A DNA stretch of 64,000 bases from Verrucomicrobiaceae bacterium (GCA_027484055.1 JAIXQH010000028.1:47418-111417); one strand, 5' to 3'; counted from the stretch's first letter, positions 24,030-34,080 are shown. The notes: generated by a model from the sequence alone, not told the origin. Numbers and translations are program-made.

Positions 24030-25232
24030 ATGGCCACCATCGCAATCCTCGGGACTCTCGACACCAAAGGCGCAGAACACGCCTTCGTGGCGGAGCAGAT
24101 CCGTGCGCGGGGGCATCAGACTCTTCTGGTGGACGTGGGAACCGGCGCGCCGCCGTCCGTGCCTGTCGACTTCACGCGCGAGCAAGTGACGGAAGCAGCG
24201 GGCGTGGATTTACCTGCGCTGTTAGCACGGAAAGATCGGGGTGAGTGCGTGGCGGCGATGTGCCATGCCGCGCCGATTTTCCTCGCGCAGCTTGCGGCGA
24301 AGGGCGCGATTGACGCGGTGATTTCACTTGGCGGCGGAGGAGGCACGGCAATCGCCACCGCTGCGATGCGTGCGCTGCCGCTAGGATTTCCGAAGCTGAT
24401 GGTATCCACTCTAGCAGCAGGAAATACAGCGGCGTATCTCGGCACCAAGGACATCGTCATGATGCCAAGCATCGCCGATGTGGCGGGTCTGAATCGACTC
24501 TCGTGCCTGCTATTTTCCCGAGCTGCGGGAGCGATTTGCGGGATGGTGGAAGCGGAAATCCACCGTGCGGGCACACGTCCGCTGGTGGTGGCGAGCATGT
24601 TTGGAAATACTACCGCCTGCGTCACGGAGGCGAAACGGATCTTGGAAGAAGCGGGCTACGAAGTGCTCATCTTCGCCGCGACCGGAGCGGGCGGGCGATC
24701 AATGGAAGCGCTGATTGAAAGCGGACTCGTCGCCGGCGTGCTCGACCTGACGACTACTGAATGGGCGGATGAAATCGCCGGTGGAGTCCTCACTGCGGGA
24801 TCCACGCGGATGGATGCCGCCGGGACAGCCAAGGTGCCCGCCGTCATTGCTCCCGGTTGCCTCGATATGGTGAACTTCGGTGAGAGAGATTCGGTTCCGG
24901 CAAAATATGAGGGTCGGAATTTTTACATCCACAATCCGCAAGTGACGCTGATGCGGACCAACCCGGAAGAATGTGCCCTTTTAGGCCGGATTATAGCTGA
25001 AAAAGTCAACCGCTACCGAGCTCCTGTGGCCGTGATGATCCCGAGGAAAGCGATCAGTGTCATTAGCGCTACCGGACAGCCCTTTCACGATCCCGTTGCG
25101 GACGAAGCACTGTTTGACGCGATTCGAAAACACGCGCAGGTCCGCGTCGAGGAATTCGACGAGGAGATCAACAGCCCGGTTTTCGCCAAAGCCTGCGCGG
25201 AAAAGCTCCTTGATCTGATGAAGCACCAATAG
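24030..25232 (+). CDS. Tm-1-like ATP-binding protein (UPF0261)
   Basis: A 400-residue protein starting MATIAILGTLDTKGAEHAFV, the constant opening of UPF0261/Tm-1-like proteins. Further conserved stretches are ISLGGGGGTAIATAAMRALP near 94, MVSTLAAGNTAAYLGTKDIV near 127, FGNTTACVTEAKRIL near 191, ATGAGGRSMEALIESG near 216 and PGCLDMVNFGERDSVP near 274. The tomato homologue binds ATP and inhibits tobamovirus replication protein; the bacterial role is unknown. Here it accompanies secreted dehydrogenases and is probably metabolic. Confidence 0.9.
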   Translation: MATIAILGTLDTKGAEHAFVAEQIRARGHQTLLVDVGTGAPPSVPVDFTREQVTEAAGVDLPALLARKDRGECVAAMCHAAPIFLAQLAAKGAIDAVISLGGGGGTAIATAAMRALPLGFPKLMVSTLAAGNTAAYLGTKDIVMMPSIADVAGLNRLSCLLFSRAAGAICGMVEAEIHRAGTRPLVVASMFGNTTACVTEAKRILEEAGYEVLIFAATGAGGRSMEALIESGLVAGVLDLTTTEWADEIAGGVLTAGSTRMDAAGTAKVPAVIAPGCLDMVNFGERDSVPAKYEGRNFYIHNPQVTLMRTNPEECALLGRIIAEKVNRYRAPVAVMIPRKAISVISATGQPFHDPVADEALFDAIRKHAQVRVEEFDEEINSPVFAKACAEKLLDLMKHQ

Positions 25233-25269
25233 AGCCTGACTGAACCCAAACCCAAAAAACCAAACCACC

Positions 25270-25566
25270 ATGACTCGACATTTCGGCATGTTCCAGTTTC
25301 ACCCGGAAGTCACTCCGGCGCAGATCGACCATTGTTTCGCAGAAATGCGCGCGATGGTCGGAAGAATCCCGGGACTTCTGACGTTTGAGCACGGTCCCTA
25401 CGACAGCCCGGAAGGTCTAGCGGACGGATTCACCCACGGTTTCATCATGACCTTCGACAGCAACGCAAGCCGCGACGCCTACCTGCCCCATCCCGAACAT
25501 GAAAGAGTCCGGCAGATCGTCGTGCCGAATCTGGCGCGGGTGGTGGTCTTTGACTTCGCAATCTGA
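25270..25566 (+). CDS. Dabb-family (stress-response A/B barrel) protein
   Basis: A 98-residue dimeric alpha/beta barrel protein: FQFHPEVTPAQIDHCFAEMR, LLTFEHGPYDSPEGL, HGFIMTFDSNASRDAYLPHP, VRQIVVPNLARVVVFDF. The Dabb fold binds small hydrophobic or polyketide-like molecules and sometimes catalyses their isomerisation. It lies 37 bases after the Tm-1-like gene and 7 bases before the giant dehydrogenase gene, so it is in the operon. The ligand is unknown. Confidence 0.88.
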   Translation: MTRHFGMFQFHPEVTPAQIDHCFAEMRAMVGRIPGLLTFEHGPYDSPEGLADGFTHGFIMTFDSNASRDAYLPHPEHERVRQIVVPNLARVVVFDFAI

Positions 25567-25573
25567 TTTCCCC

Positions 25574-28500
25574 ATGTTCAGACTCATACTTCTCGCGCTC
25601 GCGACCGTTTCCCTCCTGCGAGCGGCACCGGTTTCGCTGTTCGATGGCAAAACCCTCAGTGGCTGGGAAATGCCCGCCGGGGAGGAAAAATGGTGGCAGG
25701 TGAAGGACGGCATGATCGTCGGCGGATCATTGGAACAGAAGGTCCCGACCAATCTCTTTCTCAGTTCAGCCCGCAGTTTTCAAAATTTCGAGCTCACCTT
25801 TAAAATCCGCCTAGTGAAGGGCCAGGGCTTCATGAATTCCGGCATGCAGGTGCGGAGTGCACGCCATGCGGGAAAAGCGCCGATGTCCGGCTACCAGGTT
25901 GACGCCGGGATCGGATACTGGGGAGATCTTTACGATGAGCATCGTCGCAACAAGAAGCTGACTGGTCCGGTAGATCCCGCGGCTTTGGCGAAGGTGGTGA
26001 AGGATTGGGAATGGAATGATTACCGGATCGTTTGCGAAGGTCGCAAGATCCGCTCGTGGATCAATAGTCAGCCGGCTGTCGATTTCACCGAAGCCGATCC
26101 TGTGATTTCACTTGATGGCAAGCTCGGCATCCAGGTGCACGCAGGCGGGACCCTGTTAGTCCAACTCAAGGATATTTCTATCAACGAGCTGCCCGCATCT
26201 CCGGCTGTGGGTTCCAAGGCAAGAACACCCGAGGAAGAGCGCCAGTCCTTCCAACTGCCCGAGGGCTTCGTCGCCGAACTCGTGACGTCTGAGGAGCAGG
26301 GAATCGGCAAACCGATCACCATGGCGTGGGATGCGCGGGGCAGATTGTGGACGATGACCGCGCTGGAGTATCCGGTGGATGCGAATGAAAACCGCGCCAA
26401 TGCCGAAGCGCTCTATGCCCGTGGTGGGAAAGATCAGGTGCTGGTCATCGATCATCCTGAAAAATCCGAACCGCAAACCGCAAGAGTCTTTGCCAAGGGA
26501 CTCGCTCTCCCTCTTGGTCTCCTGCCTGATCTCGATGGAACTGGCGCGTTCATCCAATACGGCTCGCAGATCCGCCGCTACCTTGATACCGACAAGGATG
26601 GAAAGGCCGACAAGTTCGACGTCGTTTTGGAAGGATTTGGCATTCAGGACTCGCACCTCATGCCGCACCAGTTCGAGAGGGCTCCCGGAGGCTGGATCTA
26701 CGTGGCACAAGGGCTTTTTAATGACTCAATGGTGCGTCGTCCGGGTGGTCTCGCGTTCGCGGATGGCTCGAAGGAAAAAGCTTTTAAAGCCTGCAAGCTC
26801 GCCCGCTTTCGTTCGGACGGCAGCGACTTTGAACTCGTCAGCGCAGGGCCTAATAATATCTGGGGGCTTTTTCAGACACGGGAGGGAGAAACCTTTCTGC
26901 AGGAGGCAAATGACATGGGGATTCCCGTCACGGAGTTTTTGCCCGGCACCCATTACGCGACCGGTTCGAAGGACAAGCTTCGCCCCTACGCGCCGCAGAT
27001 CCCAGCATCGATGAAACCGATCATGGGCGGCACGGGACTGAGTGGTCTCGCCGTCGCCGAGGATAAGGACAGCGCTTTTGCCAAGGCTTTCGACAACACC
27101 CATGTGATCTACGTTGCCAACCCGATCACCGGACGCATCCAGATCATCACGACCCAAGTGATGGAGGGCCAGCATCCAGAGTATTCCAAGCGCGAGGATT
27201 TTCTGGTTTCCAGCGATCCCTGGTTCCGGCCCGTGTCGATCCACTTCGGTCCTGATGGCTTTCTCTACATCGCGGATTGGTATAATAAAATTATCTCACA
27301 CAACGAGGTGCCTAGGACGCATCCAGACCGCGACAAGACCCATGGTCGCATCTGGCGGATTCGTCCAGTGGGTGCCAAGACGCCCGCTCCAGTCGATCTG
27401 ACGGCGCTTTCCGATGACCAGGTGATGGAACTGCTAGGCGGACCGAGCACCCGCACCGCGGCGATGGCATGGGCTCGGTTGGGGGAGCGGAAGAAACCTG
27501 AGACGCTGGCGAAACTTTCCGCAATCGCGGTCGATCCCAAGGCCATCACAGCGCGCAGGCTCGATGCATTCTGGGCGCTGGAAATCGGCAAGGCAGTCAC
27601 TGCTGCCATTCTGAAATCCCTCATCGCCGATGCCTCTTCCGCGATCCGCTACCAAGCGGTGCGGGCGGCTGGTGAACTTCAAATTTCTCCGAAGGAATTC
27701 GTCACACTTTTTAGCAAGACCCCAGACGATCCGAACTACCGGGTCCGCGCCGCGCTGGCGAATGCGGTTCGTGGTCATCAAGCACCGTCACCGGAAATGA
27801 TGTCGCTCGTTGCAAGGCTGGGGCGCGAACCGCTTGATACCGCAGGTCAGTGGGAGAAGTATGATCGCGAGTTCGAGCGCTATCTTGCGCGCTGGGCGAT
27901 GGAAACGCATTTCGCTGAAACGGCGAAGATGATGCAGGCAGATCGCTCGCTTTCGCAGGAGAGCCGTTTGCTTGCTATTCTTTCGCGGGAGCCAAGCACA
28001 GCGGCGGCATTGTTAGTCAAGGAGCTGCCATCACTATCCCGTCCCTTGACGAAGGATGAGCTGACCTTGCTAGGCTCCCAGATTAGCCAACCAGCGGTGC
28101 TGGCGGCGTTGCAATTGTTGCTCGGTGACGAAGTGCGTCGCAAGCCTGCGTTGCAGAATCTGACCCGCCTTGATGCCAAGTCAGTAGCGAATCCTGTCCT
28201 AGCGACTGCGGTTTCCTCTGCTTGCGAGGGACTGCTTTCCAACTCACCTAACGCAGAGGATCGCGCGTTGGTGCTGAAGCTCGGGCGGCTGTTTCGCCTG
28301 ACTTCGCTTGAGCCGGTGATCGCGGCGGAGATCAAGTTGGATGCCAGTCCTGAAGATCTAACACAGTTGCTTTCGGCACTGCGCGAAATCGGATCCAACC
28401 GCATCGAGCTTTTCGCAAGCTTGATGGATCATCCAAACGACGCGGTGAGACGTGAGGCAACGAGTGCGTTGGCTTTTTCCTTAGATACCAAGAGCGTCGA

Positions 28501-29746
28501 TTTTCTGGCTGCTCGCTGGGCGAAACTTCCCGGCGCGATCCGCACCATCACGGTCGATGGATTGACGTCGTCGAAGGAGAAAGCCACGGCATTCGCAAAA
28601 GCCGCTTCAGGCGGAGCATTCCCCGGACTCGATGCCGGGGCATTCGAGAAATTGATCGCGGTGCTTGGCCGCGATGATGCCTCACTCGCGACCCTGATGG
28701 AGAAAACGGCGGGCATGTTCCGATCCGTGATCCGTGTGCCCGGCAAGGGAGGCAAGGCATCTACGGTCAATTTAGTAGGTCCATTCACCGTTGAGACTTG
28801 GATCGAGTTCGATCCCGGCATCGACAACAAGGACAGCCTACTCGGAAAAAAAGGCGGTGCGGATTTCAACTTCTTCCAAAGCCGGTTACGCGTTTATGGG
28901 GGTAAAGAAGCGGGCGATCTCATTACGGCCAATCGTGTGATGGCTCCAGACGTTTGGGTCCATTGCGCCGTCACGCGGGATGCGGCAGGAAAATTCCGGA
29001 TCTATTTCGATGGCGAACTCGATCAGGACAAGGGGCGCCCGTATCGCGAGCCGCTTCAAAGACTGGAAATTGGTGTGGCCAACACCGGCCGTTTGGGAGC
29101 TGCTAGGTATGACGAATTTAGAATTTGGGATGTGGCGCGTTCCGCAGACGAAATCCGTGCGAACTTCAGAACGCGTCTGGATCTGGAGAAGCGCGAGCAT
29201 CTGGTGAAACGGGTTTCAGGAGACGCTCCCGGTGGTCTTGATTCTGAAATGACCCATGATTTTCCAGCTCTTGTAACTCCCGCAGAAGCCGCTGCGGCTG
29301 CCGCGAGGTTTTCGAAATTTCGGGCGATGACCGAGAAGCCTGGCGATCCAGCCGCCGGGCGGGCCATCTTTCAGGCAACCTGCATGATTTGCCATCAAGT
29401 GAAAGGCGAGGGCCAACAGGTCGGGCCCGATCTTAGCGGCGTCGGGGCCATGGGACTCCAAGCCGTCCTCCGCAACGTGCTCGATCCGAATGCTCAGCTT
29501 GAAAGCGGCTACTACCGCCACGACATCTCGCTGACCGATGGATCGCTGGTGAGTGGATTTCTGGTCGAAGAAACGAAGGAGTCGCTAACGATCCGGCCCA
29601 TCGGTGCCGACCCCAAAGTGATTCCACTTGCATCCGTGACCAACCATGCGGTTTCGAAACGCTCGCTGATGCCGGAAGGCTTGATCGAAGGTTTCAGCGA
29701 AAAGCAGGTTGCAGACTTGTTCAGCTACATCGACTCGCTAAAATGA
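25574..29746 (+). CDS. Giant secreted DUF1080 / PVC dehydrogenase / LamG / cytochrome c protein
   Basis: ATG 25574 gives 1390 residues with a signal peptide (MFRLILLALATVSLLRAAP). Domains in order: DUF1080 3-keto-disaccharide hydrolase-type lectin-like fold (about 20-210, FDGKTLSGWEMP); TIGR02604 beta-propeller 'membrane-bound dehydrogenase' (about 225-620, LPEGFVAELVTSEEQ, FLYIADWYNKIISHNEV); HEAT-type helices (640-1000); LamG-like fold (1040-1200, TVNLVGPFTVETWIEFD); C-terminal PVC-type cytochrome c with heme site CMICHQ near 1270 (TIGR02603). It should oxidise a sugar-like substrate in the periplasm and pass electrons through its heme. Confidence 0.92.
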   Translation: MFRLILLALATVSLLRAAPVSLFDGKTLSGWEMPAGEEKWWQVKDGMIVGGSLEQKVPTNLFLSSARSFQNFELTFKIRLVKGQGFMNSGMQVRSARHAGKAPMSGYQVDAGIGYWGDLYDEHRRNKKLTGPVDPAALAKVVKDWEWNDYRIVCEGRKIRSWINSQPAVDFTEADPVISLDGKLGIQVHAGGTLLVQLKDISINELPASPAVGSKARTPEEERQSFQLPEGFVAELVTSEEQGIGKPITMAWDARGRLWTMTALEYPVDANENRANAEALYARGGKDQVLVIDHPEKSEPQTARVFAKGLALPLGLLPDLDGTGAFIQYGSQIRRYLDTDKDGKADKFDVVLEGFGIQDSHLMPHQFERAPGGWIYVAQGLFNDSMVRRPGGLAFADGSKEKAFKACKLARFRSDGSDFELVSAGPNNIWGLFQTREGETFLQEANDMGIPVTEFLPGTHYATGSKDKLRPYAPQIPASMKPIMGGTGLSGLAVAEDKDSAFAKAFDNTHVIYVANPITGRIQIITTQVMEGQHPEYSKREDFLVSSDPWFRPVSIHFGPDGFLYIADWYNKIISHNEVPRTHPDRDKTHGRIWRIRPVGAKTPAPVDLTALSDDQVMELLGGPSTRTAAMAWARLGERKKPETLAKLSAIAVDPKAITARRLDAFWALEIGKAVTAAILKSLIADASSAIRYQAVRAAGELQISPKEFVTLFSKTPDDPNYRVRAALANAVRGHQAPSPEMMSLVARLGREPLDTAGQWEKYDREFERYLARWAMETHFAETAKMMQADRSLSQESRLLAILSREPSTAAALLVKELPSLSRPLTKDELTLLGSQISQPAVLAALQLLLGDEVRRKPALQNLTRLDAKSVANPVLATAVSSACEGLLSNSPNAEDRALVLKLGRLFRLTSLEPVIAAEIKLDASPEDLTQLLSALREIGSNRIELFASLMDHPNDAVRREATSALAFSLDTKSVDFLAARWAKLPGAIRTITVDGLTSSKEKATAFAKAASGGAFPGLDAGAFEKLIAVLGRDDASLATLMEKTAGMFRSVIRVPGKGGKASTVNLVGPFTVETWIEFDPGIDNKDSLLGKKGGADFNFFQSRLRVYGGKEAGDLITANRVMAPDVWVHCAVTRDAAGKFRIYFDGELDQDKGRPYREPLQRLEIGVANTGRLGAARYDEFRIWDVARSADEIRANFRTRLDLEKREHLVKRVSGDAPGGLDSEMTHDFPALVTPAEAAAAAARFSKFRAMTEKPGDPAAGRAIFQATCMICHQVKGEGQQVGPDLSGVGAMGLQAVLRNVLDPNAQLESGYYRHDISLTDGSLVSGFLVEETKESLTIRPIGADPKVIPLASVTNHAVSKRSLMPEGLIEGFSEKQVADLFSYIDSLK

Positions 29747-29779
29747 TTTTAGCGCTACTACTTACCTCAAAATGAAACT

Positions 29780-32749
29780 ATGATCTACCGTGTACTTTCC
29801 ATCGCAGTCGTTGGTTTGTTGGCCATAATCCCAGCAGAGGCGGATGCCCGTCGCCTCGAAGTCCTTTTTTTAGGCGATGACGGCCCGAGCAATCCGCTGG
29901 AGGGCTACCGAGTACTTAAGGAAAATCTAAGCGGCCAAGGATTGAATTTCACCTTCGTGGAGGATCTTTCGAAGGTCACGCGGGAGACGCTGGATCTTTA
30001 CGATGCGTTGATCGTGGATGCGAGTTACGATAAAGACCCCGCCCCGGCAGCGATTTTTTCATGGGTCCAAGCAGGTGGCGGACTCCTTGTGCTGAATCGT
30101 CAGCCGGGCAATTTCTCAAGCTCAAAGGAATGGGCCGCTCTGCTCGATGGCGCGCCCAAGGCGAATGTGGGCAAGGGCCGCGTCGATACCATCGCGCAGC
30201 CTGCATGGGAATCACCCGAGTTGAAGGCGCGGATTTTATGGTCCATCGGTGAGAAAAAAGCCGCCGAGTTCGCGCAGTTGAAGCTTCCACCGCTCACCAC
30301 GGAGATCCCAGAAATCGCCAATCGCACCCACCCGGAGATTCCGATGATGGAGTTGCAAAAACCGCTATCTCCCGCCGACAGCGCCGCACACACTCAAGTG
30401 CCAGCGGGCACCAAGCTTGAGTTGTTCGCTTGCGAGCCGATGGTCGTCAATCCGATCGCCATCGACTGGGACAGCAAAGGCCGCGCATGGGTGGTGGAGA
30501 GTTTCGGCTACCCGAACAACGTGCCTGAAGAACCGGGCACGGGCATGGATAACATCAAAATCCTCGAAGACACGAACGCCGATGGCAAAGCGGACAAGAT
30601 GACCTTATTTGCCCACGGTCTGCGCCACTGCACGACGAGTGTTTTCGTAAAAAACGGCGTTGTAGTGACGGACGGCAAGGACATCGTTTTCTTAGGCGAT
30701 GAGAATGGCGACGATCAAGCCGACACCCGCAAAGTCTTGGCGACGGGGCTGGGAATTTTTGACACCCATGCGTCCACCTCGCAGTTCCAATATGGCCTAG
30801 ATAACTGGATTTATGCGACCGTCGGCTACAGCGGTGTGGAGATCCGAGTTGGTGAAAAAAAGCACAAATTTGCCCAAGCGGTTTTTCGGTTTCGGCCCGA
30901 TTTGTCAAAGTTGGAGTTATTGCAAAATACGACGAATAACACTTGGGGCCTCGGCTTCACCGAGCAGGGAGATGTCATCGGTTCCACCGCAAATAACAAC
31001 CCCTCGTGGATGGTGTCGATCCCTGCCGCAGCTTATGCAAACCAAGGAATCCCCCAACCGAAAACGCCTCGGCTCGACACTTCCGTGAGAGTGGACCATA
31101 AGTCAAAAAGCGACCCGGCAGCGGATTTCGTAAAAATGTTCACCAACACCAAAGACGTCACTCAGGTGGACCAAATCGCAGGCTACACGGCCGCAGCTGG
31201 CCACCATTTTTATAATGACAGCGTGATGAAGGATACATTTTCTGCTAAGAATGCCTTCATCTGCGAGCCGACTGGCCACATCGTTGCCACGGCGCTTGTG
31301 ACGGATAAGGGTTCGCTCAAGGAGACAGCGCTGCGGGGGAACAACGCCTTCGCCAGCTCGGATGCATGGGCCGCACCTGTCGCGGCGCGTGTCGGGCCAG
31401 ACGGCGCACTCTGGATCGCGGATTGGTATAACCCGATCATTCAGCACAACGTCGTATTCCGTTACTACAATCCAGCTCGTAACTACGATAAACCGCATAG
31501 CCCATTCCAATCAGGAGAAAAGAAGGGCCCGGGAAAAGGCAATGCTTATGACACGCCACTGCGCGACACCACCCATGGTCGGATTTGGAGGATCGTCCCG
31601 GTCAAAGCTCCCCTGCGCAAAGAAATCGAGACCGATACGAAAAATCTCACCGCGCTGCTAGATGAGCTCTCCTCCCCTTCACAGTTGATTCGCTTGCACG
31701 CCCAGCGCGCACTCGTTGAAAAGGGCGGCGGAGAAGCCGTGCCGCAGTTGGTCAAACTCATCACCGCTCAGGCTGCGCCAAAAGGCAATGAACTCCCGCT
31801 CGCGGCGGTGCATGCCATCTGGACCTTGGAAGGCCTTGGAGCGCCTGCGGGAAGCGTCGCTCACCAAGCTCTTGTGGACGCACTTCAGTCACCCCACGCA
31901 TTGATCCGCCGCCATGCCATGCTCGCGCTGGGTGCGGCGGACCCTGCAGTGATTGCGGGTTTACCCGATTTCCTCGCCACCACGAAGAACCCACGCGAAT
32001 TGCTAATGGTGATGATCCAAGCGGCACTCACGGCCCCGAATCCATCCATTGCCAAGGCCATCTGGAAATTTGCAACCAGCGAATCAGAACCCGACCCCAC
32101 CGTGAAAGAAGCGGCCCAGCTTGCGATGCGTCATCAAGGCTTGGCCCTTTTCACGGGTGATTTCGCCAACTTCAGCGCGGAGCCTCCGAGCACTTGGTCC
32201 GGCCAAGAAGCGATACAAGTCATCACCCGCCTTGCCGCAGGGCCGGAGCGTGACGCGCTGGTGGCCTTCGCCCCGCAGGCACCTGCTGGACTCCGCAGCC
32301 ACATCGAAAAAATTCTCGCCGCCCCGCCCGTGCGCGACCGGACACCCGTCGAAGTGCCGGGTCGTTTCATCCCCGGTCGCGATGCTTACATGAAAGCCTG
32401 CATCGAGTGTCACCAAGCCGATGGCACCGGTGTCACCGGGACATTTCCACCGCTGGTCGGCTCGGAATGGGTCAAGGGTGACTCGACAACGATGATCCGC
32501 ATCATCCTCGGTGGCTTGATGGGGCCAGTCACGGTCAAGGGCCAAGCGTTCAATGGCGCGATGCCTGGACATAGTGCGATGCCGGATAAGGAACTCGCAG
32601 AAATCATCACCTTCGTGCGTTACGCCTTCGGGGATCTCTCGGAACCGCCCATCACTCCAGACGCTGTTAAGGAACAACGCCCACTCGTCGAAGCCCGGAA
32701 ATTTGCGCCCTGGTCGGTCACAGATCTTCGCGCCGTGGATCAAAAATGA
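29780..32749 (+). CDS. Secreted ThuA-like / PVC dehydrogenase / cytochrome c protein
   Basis: A 989-residue protein with a signal peptide (VLSIAVVGLLAIIPAEADA). The N-terminal ~170 residues (LEVLFLGDDGPSNPLEGYRV, ALIVDASYDKDPAPAAIF) are a ThuA-like class I amidotransferase fold. The TIGR02604 propeller follows (about 200-600; ACEPMVVNPIAIDWDSKGRA, LWIADWYNPIIQHN), then HEAT repeats (620-860), and a cytochrome c with CIECHQADGTG near 874. It is the sister of the preceding gene, 33 bases downstream, and may form an electron-transfer pair with it. The next gene encodes a free ThuA protein. Confidence 0.9.
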   Translation: MIYRVLSIAVVGLLAIIPAEADARRLEVLFLGDDGPSNPLEGYRVLKENLSGQGLNFTFVEDLSKVTRETLDLYDALIVDASYDKDPAPAAIFSWVQAGGGLLVLNRQPGNFSSSKEWAALLDGAPKANVGKGRVDTIAQPAWESPELKARILWSIGEKKAAEFAQLKLPPLTTEIPEIANRTHPEIPMMELQKPLSPADSAAHTQVPAGTKLELFACEPMVVNPIAIDWDSKGRAWVVESFGYPNNVPEEPGTGMDNIKILEDTNADGKADKMTLFAHGLRHCTTSVFVKNGVVVTDGKDIVFLGDENGDDQADTRKVLATGLGIFDTHASTSQFQYGLDNWIYATVGYSGVEIRVGEKKHKFAQAVFRFRPDLSKLELLQNTTNNTWGLGFTEQGDVIGSTANNNPSWMVSIPAAAYANQGIPQPKTPRLDTSVRVDHKSKSDPAADFVKMFTNTKDVTQVDQIAGYTAAAGHHFYNDSVMKDTFSAKNAFICEPTGHIVATALVTDKGSLKETALRGNNAFASSDAWAAPVAARVGPDGALWIADWYNPIIQHNVVFRYYNPARNYDKPHSPFQSGEKKGPGKGNAYDTPLRDTTHGRIWRIVPVKAPLRKEIETDTKNLTALLDELSSPSQLIRLHAQRALVEKGGGEAVPQLVKLITAQAAPKGNELPLAAVHAIWTLEGLGAPAGSVAHQALVDALQSPHALIRRHAMLALGAADPAVIAGLPDFLATTKNPRELLMVMIQAALTAPNPSIAKAIWKFATSESEPDPTVKEAAQLAMRHQGLALFTGDFANFSAEPPSTWSGQEAIQVITRLAAGPERDALVAFAPQAPAGLRSHIEKILAAPPVRDRTPVEVPGRFIPGRDAYMKACIECHQADGTGVTGTFPPLVGSEWVKGDSTTMIRIILGGLMGPVTVKGQAFNGAMPGHSAMPDKELAEIITFVRYAFGDLSEPPITPDAVKEQRPLVEARKFAPWSVTDLRAVDQK

Positions 32750-32790
32750 GCTTCTCCGCCCACGATTCACTTTCAACCACACACCATCCC

Positions 32791-33537
32791 ATGAAAAAAA
32801 TTCTCCTCTCGCTCACCCTACTCTCCTGCCTCGCATTTGCCGCAGCGGATGATCCACAAACGATCGACGCGACGGGCCAAAAATTCACGGAGCCGAAAGC
32901 ACCAAGTCACCTGCGGGTGTTAGTCGTCGGGTCTGGGTCGTCACACGATTTCCCGAAATTTTTCCTCGGCACCGATTCTGAAACGCTCAAGGCCACGGGC
33001 AGTATCGACACCGCCGCCACACCGAATCCGGACGAAGCGCTGGCTCTTATGCCTCAAGCAGACGTGCTCGTTTTCAGTGGAAATCATCCACTTTATGGCA
33101 AACCGGAATTTCAAAAGGCCCTCGCCGATTTCGCGGAAGCGGGGAAAGGCATCGTCTTCCTCCACGCGGCGAACTGGAAGCACGCGTGGAAAGGCTACAA
33201 CGAGCGCTTCATCGGCGGAGCGACGCCGGGACACGGCAAAGGCGAGTTCCTCGTCACGGTGAAAAACGCCGAGCATCCCGTCATGAAGAGCGTGCCTGCA
33301 ACCTTTTTAATCACGGACGAGAATTACTACGCCAGCTTCAATCCAGATGCCAAGGTCGAAGTCCTCGCAGAAAACGCCCCAGACGGCACCAAGCCCGCCC
33401 ACCCCAGCGTCTGGATCGTCAATGATCCGAAGACCCGCATCGTCTGCATCACCCTGGGTCACGCCGCAGATGCGCACGAAAACCCTGCCTACAAATCCCT
33501 ACTTACCAACGCGGTGAACTGGGTCAGCAAGCATTAG
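32791..33537 (+). CDS. Secreted ThuA-domain protein
   Basis: ATG 32791 gives 248 residues with a clear signal peptide (MKKILLSLTLLSCLAFAAAD); the longer frame from 32746 overlaps the previous stop and adds a non-signal extension. ThuA features: LRVLVVGSGSSHDFPKFF, DVLVFSGNHPLYGKPEFQ, GIVFLHAANWKHAWKGY, FIGGATPGHGKGEF, ENYYASFNPDAKVEVL and ITLGHAADAHENPAYKSLL. ThuA proteins act in disaccharide use and are linked to 3-keto sugar conversion. It is last in the AraC-regulated operon and complements the DUF1080 domain at 25.6 kb. Confidence 0.9.
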   Translation: MKKILLSLTLLSCLAFAAADDPQTIDATGQKFTEPKAPSHLRVLVVGSGSSHDFPKFFLGTDSETLKATGSIDTAATPNPDEALALMPQADVLVFSGNHPLYGKPEFQKALADFAEAGKGIVFLHAANWKHAWKGYNERFIGGATPGHGKGEFLVTVKNAEHPVMKSVPATFLITDENYYASFNPDAKVEVLAENAPDGTKPAHPSVWIVNDPKTRIVCITLGHAADAHENPAYKSLLTNAVNWVSKH

Positions 33538-34019
33538 TCGATGATCCGCCGCATCGGGATCATGTTCGAGTAGTCGAAGCCCTGTTTTTTAAAAAACTCT
33601 TGCGACTCCGCACTGATCCGGTCGGTCAGGAGAGTGATGCGCTTGAACTGCTTCTTCTTCGCGAAGTCCGCAACGTAATCCACTAACATGCTGCCATAGC
33701 CCTGACCGCGGTGGTCGGGGTGGATGACCACGTCTTCCATGAGGATCACAAAGCCACCGCGCGCTGTGGAAATGGTGAAGAGCAGATTCACCATGCCGAA
33801 GATTTGGTCATCGTTTCTCACGACGAAGATGCGCCCACGGTTTGGCTGTTCGAGGATCAGGCGCAGGCCGCGTTCTTGGATGGCTCGGTCCGCCATGAAG
33901 TCGCCCGAGGCATCGAGCAGGTTCATCACCAGCTCGGTCAACGCCGCTAAATCTTCAATCGTCGCAGGCTCGACACGCGGCAAGTCAGTCAGGCTTGGGG
34001 TTTCCGCAATTTTCTTCAC
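33534..34019 (-). CDS. GNAT-family N-acetyltransferase
   Basis: A 161-residue GNAT protein. The acetyl-CoA binding motif is VVIHPDHRGQGYGSMLVDYV (R/Q-x-x-G-x-G/A), preceded by the substrate-side strands IFVVRNDDQIFGMVNLLF, and followed by RITLLTDRISAESQEFFKKQ and GFDYSNMIPMRR. Substrate unknown. Its 3' end overlaps the convergent ThuA gene by 4 bases. Confidence 0.88.
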   Translation of the reverse strand: MKKIAETPSLTDLPRVEPATIEDLAALTELVMNLLDASGDFMADRAIQERGLRLILEQPNRGRIFVVRNDDQIFGMVNLLFTISTARGGFVILMEDVVIHPDHRGQGYGSMLVDYVADFAKKKQFKRITLLTDRISAESQEFFKKQGFDYSNMIPMRRIID

Positions 34020-34080
34020 AGGCGGAGTGTGACATGATTTTTGAATCGGAAAACGAAAATTTCGGAAGTCTTTATTTCAC

